In this document: positions 1 to 7,680 of the stretch, piece after piece
Layout: each line of letters begins with the position of its first letter
Numbering within the stretch: the stretch's first letter is position 1
Assembly (NCBI GenBank): GCA_963838495.1
Contig: CAWIRC010000001.1
Coordinates: forward strand, 2,108,001-2,172,000
Length of the DNA stretch: 64,000 nt
Reading direction: 5' to 3'
Source: JBEKIK01 sp963838495
Lineage (GTDB): Bacteria > Planctomycetota > Planctomycetia > Pirellulales > Thermoguttaceae
Notes under the pieces: model-generated
What the model saw: only the letters and a program-made list of their open reading frames with translations
Told to the model about the DNA's origin: nothing
The model's database searches: none
Translations under genes and position numbers: made by a program

Positions 1-1258
1 ATCGTTTTGCCCGCCTTGCTCTTTGACCACCGCCGCGGCGGCCTGGCTGTGGCGGCGGATCCGCTCGTGCAGGTCCTGCCGGTCGCCGCCAGCGGCCACG
101 GCCGCCATAAGGATGTTTTCGCTGGCCATAAAGGGCAATTCGGCCGCCAAATGGGCGGCTATCACCTTCGGATATACCGCCAGCCCGGCGGTCACGTTCT
201 GGCATAGTATGAGCACGGCGTCGGCCGCCAAAAATGCCTGCGGGCAGCGTGAGGCGGCGATTTGCGCTGTCGTCCAGCGTGCGCTCCAGCCATTGCACAG
301 CCATGGTTTGCACGGCGCTGGATTCGAGACTCATTACGAATCTGGCCAGCGAGCAGATCCGCTCGCATCGCATGGGATTCCGCTTGTAGGCCATGGCCGA
401 GGAGCCGATCTGCTCCATTTCAAACGGTTCTTCCAGTTCCTTGCGATGGGCCAGAAGCCGGATATCGGTGGCCATTTTATGGGCGCTTTGGGCAACGCCC
501 GAAAGCACGGCGAGCGACTGGGAATCGATCTTTCGCGAATACGTCTGGCCGCTTACTGCATAGCCCGCGTCAAAGCCAATCTTGCGGCAGATGAGTTTTT
601 CCAACTTGTGGACTTTTTCGTGGTCGCCGTGGAAGAGTTCCAGGAAACTTGCCTGCGTGCCGGTTACGCCCTTTGAACCCAGGGCCTTGAGACTGGCCAG
701 GCGGTGCTCGATCTCGGCCAGGTCCATGACAAGATCGTACGCCCAGAGGCAGGCCCGCTTGCCCACGGTGGTCGGCTGGGCGGGTTGTAGATGCGTGAAG
801 CCCAGGCAAGCGAGGTCGCGATACTTTTGGGCGAACTCGGCCAGGCGCTCAATGACCGCTACCACACGGCCGCGGATCATCTCCAGCCCCTCGCGCAATA
901 AAATCAGGTCGGTGTTGTCGGTGACGTAGCAACTGGTGGCCCCGAGATGGATGATCGCCCGGGCGTCGGGACATACGTCCCCGTAAGCGTGCACGTGGGC
1001 CATCACGTCGTGCCGCAAGCGGTGTTCATGACGCTCAGCATTATCGAAATCGATATCATCCACGTGGGCCCTAAGCTGTTCGATCTGTGCCCGCGTGATC
1101 GGCAGCCCCAGTTCCGCCTCGGCCTCGGCCAGCGCCACCCAAAGCCTCCGCCAAGTGCCGAATTTCCGCCGCGGCCCCCAAAGCGCAATCATCTCCGGCG
1201 ACGCGTAACGGGTAATAAGCGGATTGTCGTATTGGATGTAGTCATTTTTTTCCGACAT
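1..1258 (-). CDS. purB: Adenylosuccinate lyase, partial, frameshifted
   Basis: Fumarase/aspartase-superfamily lyase of purine synthesis: splits SAICAR to AICAR and adenylosuccinate to AMP plus fumarate. The start is the ATG at 1258, two bases after the stop of the upstream membrane-protein gene, so the two are probably co-transcribed. Sequence support is the N-terminal ITRYASPEM region, a TSCYVTDNTD stretch and the superfamily signature SSAMAYKRNPMR near 370-410. About 340 residues read in one frame. At about 238-245 the frame breaks in the run giving LTLP: one extra base is present and QAFLAADAVL continues in the next frame to the window edge, where the C-terminus is cut off. The frame break looks like a sequence error. 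Identity is secure. Confidence 0.93.
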   Translation of the reverse strand, partial: MSEKNDYIQYDNPLITRYASPEMIALWGPRRKFGTWRRLWVALAEAEAELGLPITRAQIEQLRAHVDDIDFDNAERHEHRLRHDVMAHVHAYGDVCPDARAIIHLGATSCYVTDNTDLILLREGLEMIRGRVVAVIERLAEFAQKYRDLACLGFTHLQPAQPTTVGKRACLWAYDLVMDLAEIEHRLASLKALGSKGVTGTQASFLELFHGDHEKVHKLEKLICRKIGFDAGYAVSGQTYSRKIDSQSLAVLSGVAQSAHKMATDIRLLAHRKELEEPFEMEQIGSSAMAYKRNPMRCERICSLARFVMSLESSAVQTMAVQWLERTLDDSANRRLTLPAGIFGGRRRAHTMPERDRRAGGISEGDSRPFGGRIALYGQRKHPYGGRGRWRRPAGPARADPPPQPGRRGGGQRARRAKR

Positions 1259-1260
1259 TT

Positions 1261-1590
1261 TTATTCTTCCCGCTCTCCAGAGAGATCTTTTAAACATGCC
1301 AGAACGATCAAACCTATCAAAGATAAAAATGCAAACAAACACCACCAAGGACTGCGGCCCTTGGCCTTGGCATAAAACGCAAAGCCGACCAACAATAATA
1401 CAGTGCCAATAAGCATAACAAGTCGCCCCACATTATCCATTAAAAGATTTGTTGTAATTATCTGTCCCTGTGCATTAGAGCCTTGCGCATTCATCATGCG
1501 TAAAATGTAACCGCATATTTGCATTAATATCCCGGGCACGCCCCAAATAAAACTCATTGTATTGTATCGTGCGATCATATAATACCTCAT
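1261..1590 (-). CDS. Small three-helix membrane protein
   Basis: A 109-residue protein of unknown function with three predicted membrane helices at about residues 12-29, 55-76 and 82-100, and a short charged C-terminus ending in GEREE. A polar loop with several Gln and Asn residues links helices 1 and 2. The start at 1590 is not certain, because in-frame Met codons at residues 5 and 12 could also serve. Its stop lies two bases before the purB start, which suggests co-transcription or translational coupling. I recognise no family or motif and assign no function. Confidence 0.6.
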   Translation of the reverse strand: MRYYMIARYNTMSFIWGVPGILMQICGYILRMMNAQGSNAQGQIITTNLLMDNVGRLVMLIGTVLLLVGFAFYAKAKGRSPWWCLFAFLSLIGLIVLACLKDLSGEREE

Positions 1591-1665
1591 ATTGGAAAAA
1601 GCGGAGAGATCAGATAACCTAAATAAATTAACGGCGATTTAAATCTTTCCATTATGATGTCCTTG

Positions 1666-1956
1666 TCATACATAAACCGCCTCTTTGTCTATTTTTTCTT
1701 TGAGCAATTTGTTCATCCGCTCCCGGTAATGCACTATATCCACATGTTTGTGAAGTATTTCTTCGATCTCCAAGCGAATTCGCGATAGCGTTATCAGATT
1801 CGGCGGATCAATTTTGACCACGATATCAACATCGCTTCCATCCCGATCTTCACCGCGGGCCATAGACCCGAAAATCCCCAGCGATTGGATGCCAAATTGA
1901 GACGAGTATCGTTTTTTAAAATCCTGCAGGATGGAAACGATTTCATCTCTACCCAT
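1666..1956 (-). CDS. MNT-type nucleotidyltransferase domain protein
   Basis: A 96-residue minimal nucleotidyltransferase. The motif GSMARGEDRDGSDVDIVV (residues 30-47) gives the G-S helix turn and the two metal-binding Asp residues, D42 and D44; a third candidate is D73 in KHVDIVHY. Such MNT proteins usually act as antitoxins that AMPylate a HEPN toxin encoded next to them. Here no HEPN gene follows: only about 75 bases separate it from the next gene, and the gene upstream is a PIN toxin. It may therefore be an orphan antitoxin or work with a distant partner. The fold call is firm; the role is inferred. Confidence 0.8.
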   Translation of the reverse strand: MGRDEIVSILQDFKKRYSSQFGIQSLGIFGSMARGEDRDGSDVDIVVKIDPPNLITLSRIRLEIEEILHKHVDIVHYRERMNKLLKEKIDKEAVYV

Positions 1957-2014
1957 TATGTAACTCCTGAATTAGATCAATAACTTTATTGGATCAACGG
2001 CCATTTTAATCCCT

Positions 2015-2416
2015 TCAGTCTTTTTGCACTAGTGTCGAAAACTGCCTGGGATTCACTATTCCACATCTTCCAAGGCGTTTTAGCGATAGTAGATCAATAT
2101 CGCCCGTGATAATGTAGTCGGCTTGGCCTGCCTTGGCCAATCCCAAGACATGCAGATCATTTTTGTCGCGGCAGGCCTTGGCGCTGACGGCGGCCGGCTC
2201 CATCAGCACTCCATTTTCGCGAAGCAACCGCTCGATACGTGCTATCGTCCGGCGGTCCAACTTCAATTTTTTAGATAGATTTTGCCGGACCTCGGCCAGC
2301 AGAGGTTCGCTTAGAAGGATTTCGTGGCTGCTAAGGCAAAGCTCGAAAATCGACTCGCACAGTCCTCGGGCGGCAAATGCCGCCAATATGACATTCGTGT
2401 CCAGCACGATCTTCAT
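2015..2416 (-). CDS. PIN-domain toxin ribonuclease
   Basis: A 133-residue PIN-domain protein of the kind annotated as the putative toxin of a toxin-antitoxin system, expected to be a metal-dependent RNase. It begins MKIVLDTNVI; the acidic residues D6, E42, D87 and D106 sit where PIN active-site residues are expected, the last in ITGDIDLL. Its ATG overlaps the stop of the upstream ribbon-helix-helix gene by four bases (ATGA at 2413-2416), the usual coupled antitoxin-toxin order. Length is normal for the family. Which RNA it would cut cannot be told. Confidence 0.88.
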   Translation of the reverse strand: MKIVLDTNVILAAFAARGLCESIFELCLSSHEILLSEPLLAEVRQNLSKKLKLDRRTIARIERLLRENGVLMEPAAVSAKACRDKNDLHVLGLAKAGQADYIITGDIDLLSLKRLGRCGIVNPRQFSTLVQKD

Positions 2417-2628
2417 GAGATTGCCCGAAATACGTCTTCGTCAGTCAACAGACCCTGCGCTTCGGCGAACGGGAGCGAGCGTTTCCGGAGCGATCTGAAT
2501 CGCTCGATAGCCACGTAGCGGCGTATCGATTCGCGCACCAGATCGCTGACAGGCACGCTTCGCTTCAGGCTGATTTCCTGCAAATCCGATCGCAGTTCTT
2601 CGGGAATACGAATAGTTAAAGTGTTCAT
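2413..2628 (-). CDS. Ribbon-helix-helix antitoxin
   Basis: A 71-residue CopG/RHH-type protein: MNTLTIRIPEEL is the beta-strand DNA-contact segment, followed by two helices (SVPVSDLVRESIRRYV). The C-terminus (residues 45-71, FAEAQGLLTDEDVFRAIS) is the likely toxin-binding tail. The start at 2628 is preferred over ATG 2685 because the protein then begins at the RHH strand and because a good promoter (2636-2664) lies inside the longer version. The 4-base overlap with the PIN toxin makes this an operon. RHH antitoxins usually repress their own promoter together with the toxin, so autoregulation is likely but not shown. Confidence 0.85.
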   Translation of the reverse strand: MNTLTIRIPEELRSDLQEISLKRSVPVSDLVRESIRRYVAIERFRSLRKRSLPFAEAQGLLTDEDVFRAIS

Positions 2629-2635
2629 GTAATAC

Positions 2636-2664
2636 ATTGTAGCACATTTTATCCCCCACGGCAA
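2636..2664 (-). promoter_or_regulatory. Promoter of the RHH/PIN operon
   Basis: On the minus strand TTGCCG (2659-2664), a 17-base spacer and TACAAT (2636-2641) form a good sigma70-type promoter. Only seven bases separate the -10 box from the antitoxin ATG, so the transcript would begin at or next to the start codon: a leaderless mRNA. No Shine-Dalgarno sequence is present. Confidence 0.6.
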
Positions 2665-2792
2665 GAGACGAATAAATAATGACATGTCGCCCTTTCAAGG
2701 CTAGAGAGGTTTTTGGTGGATCCGGTTTCCAGTGGCTTACGCCACCGGTTACACGACTTCGGCCCTCTGGGCTGATTTTGATCTATAGATTA

Positions 2793-2932
2793 AGAGCTTA
2801 ACTCGAAAGTTCCCTCTCCCGACCAACCTTCGGTCGGTGCTCGGAGAGGGCTAGGGTGAGGGCTGAATTGCCGAGAATATATTGCTAAAACCTCTTGTCA
2901 TCATTGTATTTTCATGTTTTGGGATAAGCTCT
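2793..2932. repeat. MITE-like repeat, family A copy 1
   Basis: A 140-base element with imperfect terminal inverted repeats: AGAGCTTA on the left and TTTTGGGATAAGCTCT on the right. Its core is a GC-rich hairpin (CCCTCTCCCGACC...GGTGAGGGC type) carrying an inner hairpin around AACCTTCGGTCGG. The left end has diverged. Copies 2 and 3 are at 32096-32217 and 43525-43664. It fills most of the spacer between the antitoxin promoter and msrC; the rest of 2665-2792 shows nothing recognisable. No coding capacity. Confidence 0.8.
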
Positions 2933-2936
2933 AAGA

Positions 2937-3437
2937 TTATTTGTCCCGATAATTGCCTGATTTATCAACAAATATACCCATAAGCCGCTCAAGACCTTTT
3001 TGATCATCTTCGTCAAATCGGGCAAGCGATGGGCTGTCGATATCCAGGACACCGAGGAGGTTGTTGCTTTTTATTAGCGGGACGGCGATTTCGGAGTTCG
3101 AGGCCGCGTCGCAGGCAATGTGGCCGGGAAATTTTTTTACGTCGGGAATAATGATCGTTTTCCGCTCTTGCGCGGCAGTGCCGCAAACGCCTTTGCCCAG
3201 CGGGATGCGCGTGCAGGCCGGTTTTCCTTGAAACGGGCCGAGCACGAGGTGATCGCCCTTGAGAAAATAAAAGCCGGCCCAATTCACGTCGGGCAAATTG
3301 TTGCAGAGCAGCGCCGCGGCATTGGCCGCGTTGGCGATCAAATCTGATTCGTCTGCCAAAAGTGCCCGAAGTTGGTCGGCAAATCGACGATATAACTCGT
3401 TTTTATCAGCGGCCGATGGTTTTTCGCTTTTGAACAT
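2937..3437 (-). CDS. msrC: Free methionine-(R)-sulfoxide reductase (GAF)
   Basis: A 166-residue single-GAF-domain enzyme that reduces free Met-(R)-sulfoxide in the cytoplasm using an internal disulfide relay. The three conserved cysteines are C75 (ACTRIPLGKG), C85 (GVCGTAA) and C109, the last in the family hallmark FPGHIACDAASNSEIAVPL. NWAGFYFLKG near residue 52 and a typical GVLDIDSP end complete the fRMsr pattern. Length matches bacterial homologues. A run of degenerate repeats separates it from the HD gene upstream, and MITE A1 begins just after its stop. Confidence 0.93.
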   Translation of the reverse strand: MFKSEKPSAADKNELYRRFADQLRALLADESDLIANAANAAALLCNNLPDVNWAGFYFLKGDHLVLGPFQGKPACTRIPLGKGVCGTAAQERKTIIIPDVKKFPGHIACDAASNSEIAVPLIKSNNLLGVLDIDSPSLARFDEDDQKGLERLMGIFVDKSGNYRDK

Positions 3438-3470
3438 TTATGGTTGTCATTACGAAACCGCAAGTGGTTT

Positions 3471-3569
3471 CTAATCCCCAATCCCCCATCCCCCATCCCC
3501 CATCCCCAATCTCTAATCTCTAATCCCCAATCTCTAATCTCTAATCTCTGATCCCTAATCTCTAATCCC
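3471..3569. repeat. Degenerate short-phrase repeat
   Basis: About 100 bases built only from variants of CTAATCTC, CCCCAATC and CCCCCATC (on the minus strand GATTAGAGATTGGGGATT). The block ends at the stop codon of the HD gene. Similar phrase repeats made of other words occur elsewhere in this window. It is not a simple tandem array, because unit length and sequence drift. Confidence 0.8.
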
Positions 3570-5046
3570 TTACATATTCGTTGCCTCATCGGTTGCGCCG
3601 GAGACGAGGCGGTCCATGGCCGCTGCCAATTCGGCGTTGTGGCTGTTGTCCTGGGCGTAGATGCGGCAGATGCGGTAGGAGATGGCAATGCGGCGGAAAA
3701 GTTCGCGATCGTCGAGGCTGCGGATCCGGCCGGATACGGGATCGTACAGGAAATTCTGCCCTGCCGCCGGAGTGTGGGCCCCTGGCCGGTGCACGTGCCG
3801 GGCGGTATCCACGCGGATGGGCAAATCCTTCAGTTCCCTGGGCAAAGCAGCGCGCACGGCCGCCTCGAATGATTTTTCACTGCCGAAGACGCTGCTCTGC
3901 TCCGACTCGCCCGGGGCAAAGAAAACCGTCTGCTCGCAGGCCATTTTCCAGCGCAGGTGCCGGCCCAGGAACTGCTGCCACTGCCGGCCCAGATCGCGAA
4001 GTTTCGGATCATCGCTTTTCGGCCAGGCCGAAACCTGCATCAACAGCGACCACTCGGTCAACTGCTGGTACTCGTCGAGATGTTCCATGGGGTTGCCGGG
4101 AAAGATAAATGCTTTACTTTGCAGAAAAAGTTCCTGCAAACCCAGGTCGATGGCCCGGACCAGTGCGGTGGAAATATATCGCCCGAAACAGTTCGGCCCG
4201 CATGGAAATGAACCGCACCAGGGCCGACAGGCCGCGTTCGTGGATCGTAAGACCTTTTTCGGTAAACATGCTGTAGTGCAGCAGCCGGTCAAGATCGAAG
4301 GACTTGGCGCTGTAGCCGGACATGTAGGCGTCGCGGAGCACGAAGTCCATATTGTCAACGGTATACAGGCCGCTGAACAGGCTGCGCAAGAAACGCAGCC
4401 ATGTTGGGACATCTGTTGGGGCGACAGTTAAACTGTCGCCCCAACGTGTTTTTGAACTGTCGCCCCAACCTGGTTTAGACTCAACTGTTTTTTGAGGCCG
4501 GGTGATGAGGAATGTAATCTGCTGGGGATCTAGTGTTTCGCCGCTTTCCAGGCTGGTGTTGGGATTGCGGCGGATGCGGGCTATCCGCTCGGCAAAGTCG
4601 CGGCGGATGATCTCTCCGCCCAGGGTTTCGTGCGTCAGGCCGTAGTCGGCCAGAAAATGCTCGTCGAAAAAATGGCCGAACGGACCGTGGCCCACGTCGT
4701 GCAAAAGCGCGGCCAGGCGCATGAGCGATTCAACGTAACCGCGGCTGGGCACGTCCGCACAAACTTCCTTGAGACTGTCGTAAAGCACCTCGACGGCCCG
4801 GCTGGCCAGGTGCATGGAACCCAAAACATGCTGGAACCGGGTGTGTTCGGCCGTGGGAAAGACCCACCAGGCGGTCTGCAACTGGTGAATTTGGCGGAGA
4901 CGCTGCAGCCACGGGTGGTCGATGATCTGCTGCTCGGTTGCCTCGCCGCCGGCGCCGTCCGGCGTCAGGGCGCCTACCGAAGACGTGAAAGGAATATACC
5001 CGTGGATCGGGTCGTGGCTAAGGCTCTCGTGCTGGAAATCTCGCAT
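3570..5046 (-). CDS. HD-domain phosphohydrolase, frameshifted
   Basis: A metal-dependent phosphohydrolase of the COG1078 type (dNTPase-like), about 490 residues. The N-terminus has HDPIHGYI, then HTRFQHVLGSMHLA and the HD motif LLHDVGHGPFGH. A later segment VDNMDFVLRDAYMSGYSAKSFDLDRLL is typical of the family. At about 4163 one extra base breaks the frame; the protein goes on as VRAIDLGLQELFLQSKAF to the stop at 3570. A 31-base hairpin repeat with a further half copy (4415-4469) is translated in frame within the protein, adding about 25 residues rich in Trp, Gly and Asp. Substrate cannot be predicted. Confidence 0.85.
4415..4469. repeat. Hairpin repeat inside the HD gene
   Basis: Perfect inverted repeat GTTGGGGCGACAGTT / AACTGTCGCCCCAAC (4415-4445, one-base loop), followed by a third arm at 4455-4469. 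It reads through without a stop in the host frame, encoding about KPGWGDSSKTRWGDSLTVAP. Looks like a REP-type element that landed in a surface loop. Confidence 0.85.
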
Positions 5047-5446
5047 GCACGGTATTATGACAGGGAACTGGAAACAGGGAACAGGGGGCGTAAAAGGTGG
5101 GCAACTGCCGGGAAAAAGACTATGAGTTGATTAAATTTGATGATTTGGTATTAATTACCATACTATGAATGGCTGACTGAGAATTAGTTGCTAGAATTAG
5201 AAAATAGCGGAATATAGGCAGTATAGCGAAAATATAAAAGAGGCCCTCCTTAAAAGAAATTGAAAAAAAACGTTCGGATCGAGTAATCGGAAGAGAATGA
5301 CCAACCCTGTTCATTTTCACAGTTTTGCCGACCGATCTAGCGTAAGGCGGCGTGTGATAATACACTTTTGTCTATAACTATAGACTTTTCCGATTAGGAA
5401 AACTGCGTTATTTTAGCTTCCTCTTCGGCCATATAAGGAGTTTTGG
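5047..5446. other. Spacer between divergent genes
   Basis: A 400-base AT-rich spacer between the HD gene (minus) and the secreted protein (plus), so it must hold both promoters. A short phrase repeat (GGAACTGGAAACAGGGAACA) is at 5068-5087. An 81-codon minus-strand frame (5120-5365) has no recognisable features and I do not call it. Confidence 0.4.
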
Positions 5447-5449
5447 GTG

Positions 5450-7680
5450 ATGCGTATTGCAACTTGGTTATGTTCCGGATTCACAAAACGGCACACGGCG
5501 TGTGCTTATTACATATTTATTATTGTATTGTTCTGGGCAGGCCTAGTTTCTGCCGAGGCGCTTCCTCTCGGCGAATTCTTGTTCCCTGATACTACCCGGG
5601 GATTCATAGTCATAACCAATTTCAACACGATGAGCGAGAATTTCGATAAAACACAGCTCGGCAAACTTACCGCCGATCCGAAGATGGAGGCCTTCACCAA
5701 GGACCTGCGGCAGCAGTTCGAAAAGCGCTGGTCCGCCGTTCACGCCCGCTTGGGATTGACCCTGGACGATTTAAAGGAAGTATCGGGCGGCGAGGTGTGC
5801 ATTGGGCTTATCGAGCCGATTGAAAACACGTCGGCCCTGGCGATCGTGGTCGACACGAGCGGAAAACTTCCCGAAGCCCGGCAATTAATGGGAAGGGTGA
5901 GGAAGAATTTAACGGATCAAGGCGGCAAGCGCACGGTTTTGAAGGTCGAAGAGTGTCCGGACGCGGTGATTCAGTACGAGATGCCCATTCCGCCCGAGGA
6001 GCAAGAGGCCGAAGCCAGCAAATTGCCGGGGGTCCAGCCGACGGAGCCGGCCAAGGCCGCGGCGAGCAAGGATCAGCCCAAGCCCCGCTTGTCATATTAT
6101 GTCCTCACCGGAAACGCCCTGTGTTCGGCCGACGATTTGGCCGTAATGCGCGGGATCCTCGGACGGCTGGCGGGCAAAAAAGGCGGCAGCCTGTCCGAGG
6201 TGGACGGATTCAACAAGGTCATGGAGCGATGCAAGAAGGACATCCCGGAAATTACGCCGCAAATTCGCTGGTTCATGTATCCGTTGGGCTATGCCGCCGC
6301 CGCCCGGGCATCGCAACCGCCCGAACAACGACGCAAAGGCAAGAGCATCTTGGAAATAATGCGCAACCAGGGCGTGGGCGCGGTCAAAGGCATAGGCGGA
6401 TATGCGAGTTTCAACTCCGAGGGATTCGACCTCGTGCACCGCACCGCCGTATATGCCCCCTTGCCTTACGAGAACGCCATGAAAATGCTCATGCTTCTGA
6501 ACGGCAAGGATTACACGCCGCAAAAATGGGTGCCCCGCGAAATAGCCACGTACAGCACGGTGTATTTCGACGTGCTCAACGCCTTCGACAATTTCGGCCC
6601 CTTGTTCGACGAACTGTACGGGGCGGGCGAAAAAGGCGAATGGGCCGACGTCCTGAGACAAGAGAAGGATGATCCCAACGGGCCGCAAATCGACCTCCGC
6701 GAGGAGATGTTCAAGAAACTGGGGCAAAGGGTGTCGATGCTCACCGATTATGAATTGCCCATCACCACCACCAGCGAACGGCTCTTGATCGTCGTCGAGA
6801 GCATGGACGACGAGGCCGTGGCCAAGGCCCTGCATAAGTGGTTCGGCAACGATCCCACGGCCAAGCGGCGGGAAATCAACGGGCGCGTGATTTGGGAGAT
6901 TGTCGAAAACGAGGGGCCGGAAATGGATACCCCGGAGGTTTCGCTGGGTACCGACGTGCCCGACCTGGCGCCGCAGCCGAAAAAGAAAAAAACCAATCAG
7001 CAGAACGTCATGCCGCACGCCGCTTACACGGTGTTGGACGGGAACCTGTTTATCGCCTCGCACTTGGATTTCCTCCTCAAGGTCCTGAATTCCAACGATC
7101 CGCTCGTCAAGGACGTCGATTATCAAATGGTAAAGGAGACCATCGATCAATTGGTCCCGCAAGACAAGTGCGGGCGGATTTTTCGCGCACCGACGAGGAA
7201 TACCGCGTCACTTATGAAATGATCAAGCAGAACAAAATGCCCGAAAGCGATTCCATGTTTGCCCGGTTCCTGAACGCGCTTTTCAGCGAAGGCGACAAAA
7301 AGAGTGCGCTCCGTCAGTCCAGGATCGACGGCAGCAAACTGCCCGACTATGAAATGGTGCGGCATTACCTCAACCCGGCCGGCATGCAAATAACCTCTGA
7401 GAAAAACGGCTGGTTCCTCAAGGGCTTCACCCTGAACATGGAAGCCGTTAAAGGCGAACAAACCGCCCAGGCCTCTCAATCGCAGCCGCCTGCCGCAGGG
7501 CAATCCAAAGGCGACTCGCAGGATGTGACCGCCCCGAAAACGCCCGCCGAGGCAAAAACGCCCGCTGCCCAGCCCACCTCGGCCGATCATTCAACGCCGC
7601 CGCAATCCAAAACGCAAGTGGAAGGGCAGACACAAGCCGATCTGCAATCGAAACAGGCGGAAAAGAGCACGATAAAATAG
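5450..7680 (+). CDS. Large secreted protein of unknown function, frameshifted
   Basis: About 744 residues. An N-terminal signal peptide with hydrophobic core YIFIIVLFWAGLVSA precedes the mature start near EALPLG. AAGGAG at about 5435-5440 precedes GTG 5447 and ATG 5450; ATG is preferred. The mature part is soluble, alternating strands and helices, with a Pro/Lys linker (QPKKKKTNQQ) near residue 510. A missing T in the T-run at 7179-7184 breaks the frame; SRTDEEYRVTYEMIKQNKMP resumes in the next. The last 80 residues are low-complexity Gln/Pro/Ala/Lys, suggesting a flexible tail. I do not recognise the family. It converges on the hydrolase gene, whose open frame overlaps its end. Confidence 0.7.

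Noticed and set aside
5120..5365. 81-codon minus-strand frame in the divergent spacer
   Set aside because: No ribosome site, odd composition, and it would occupy the promoter region of both neighbours.
6092..7162. 356-codon minus-strand frame opposite the secreted protein
   Set aside because: The plus-strand frame has a signal peptide and ribosome site; this one has neither.
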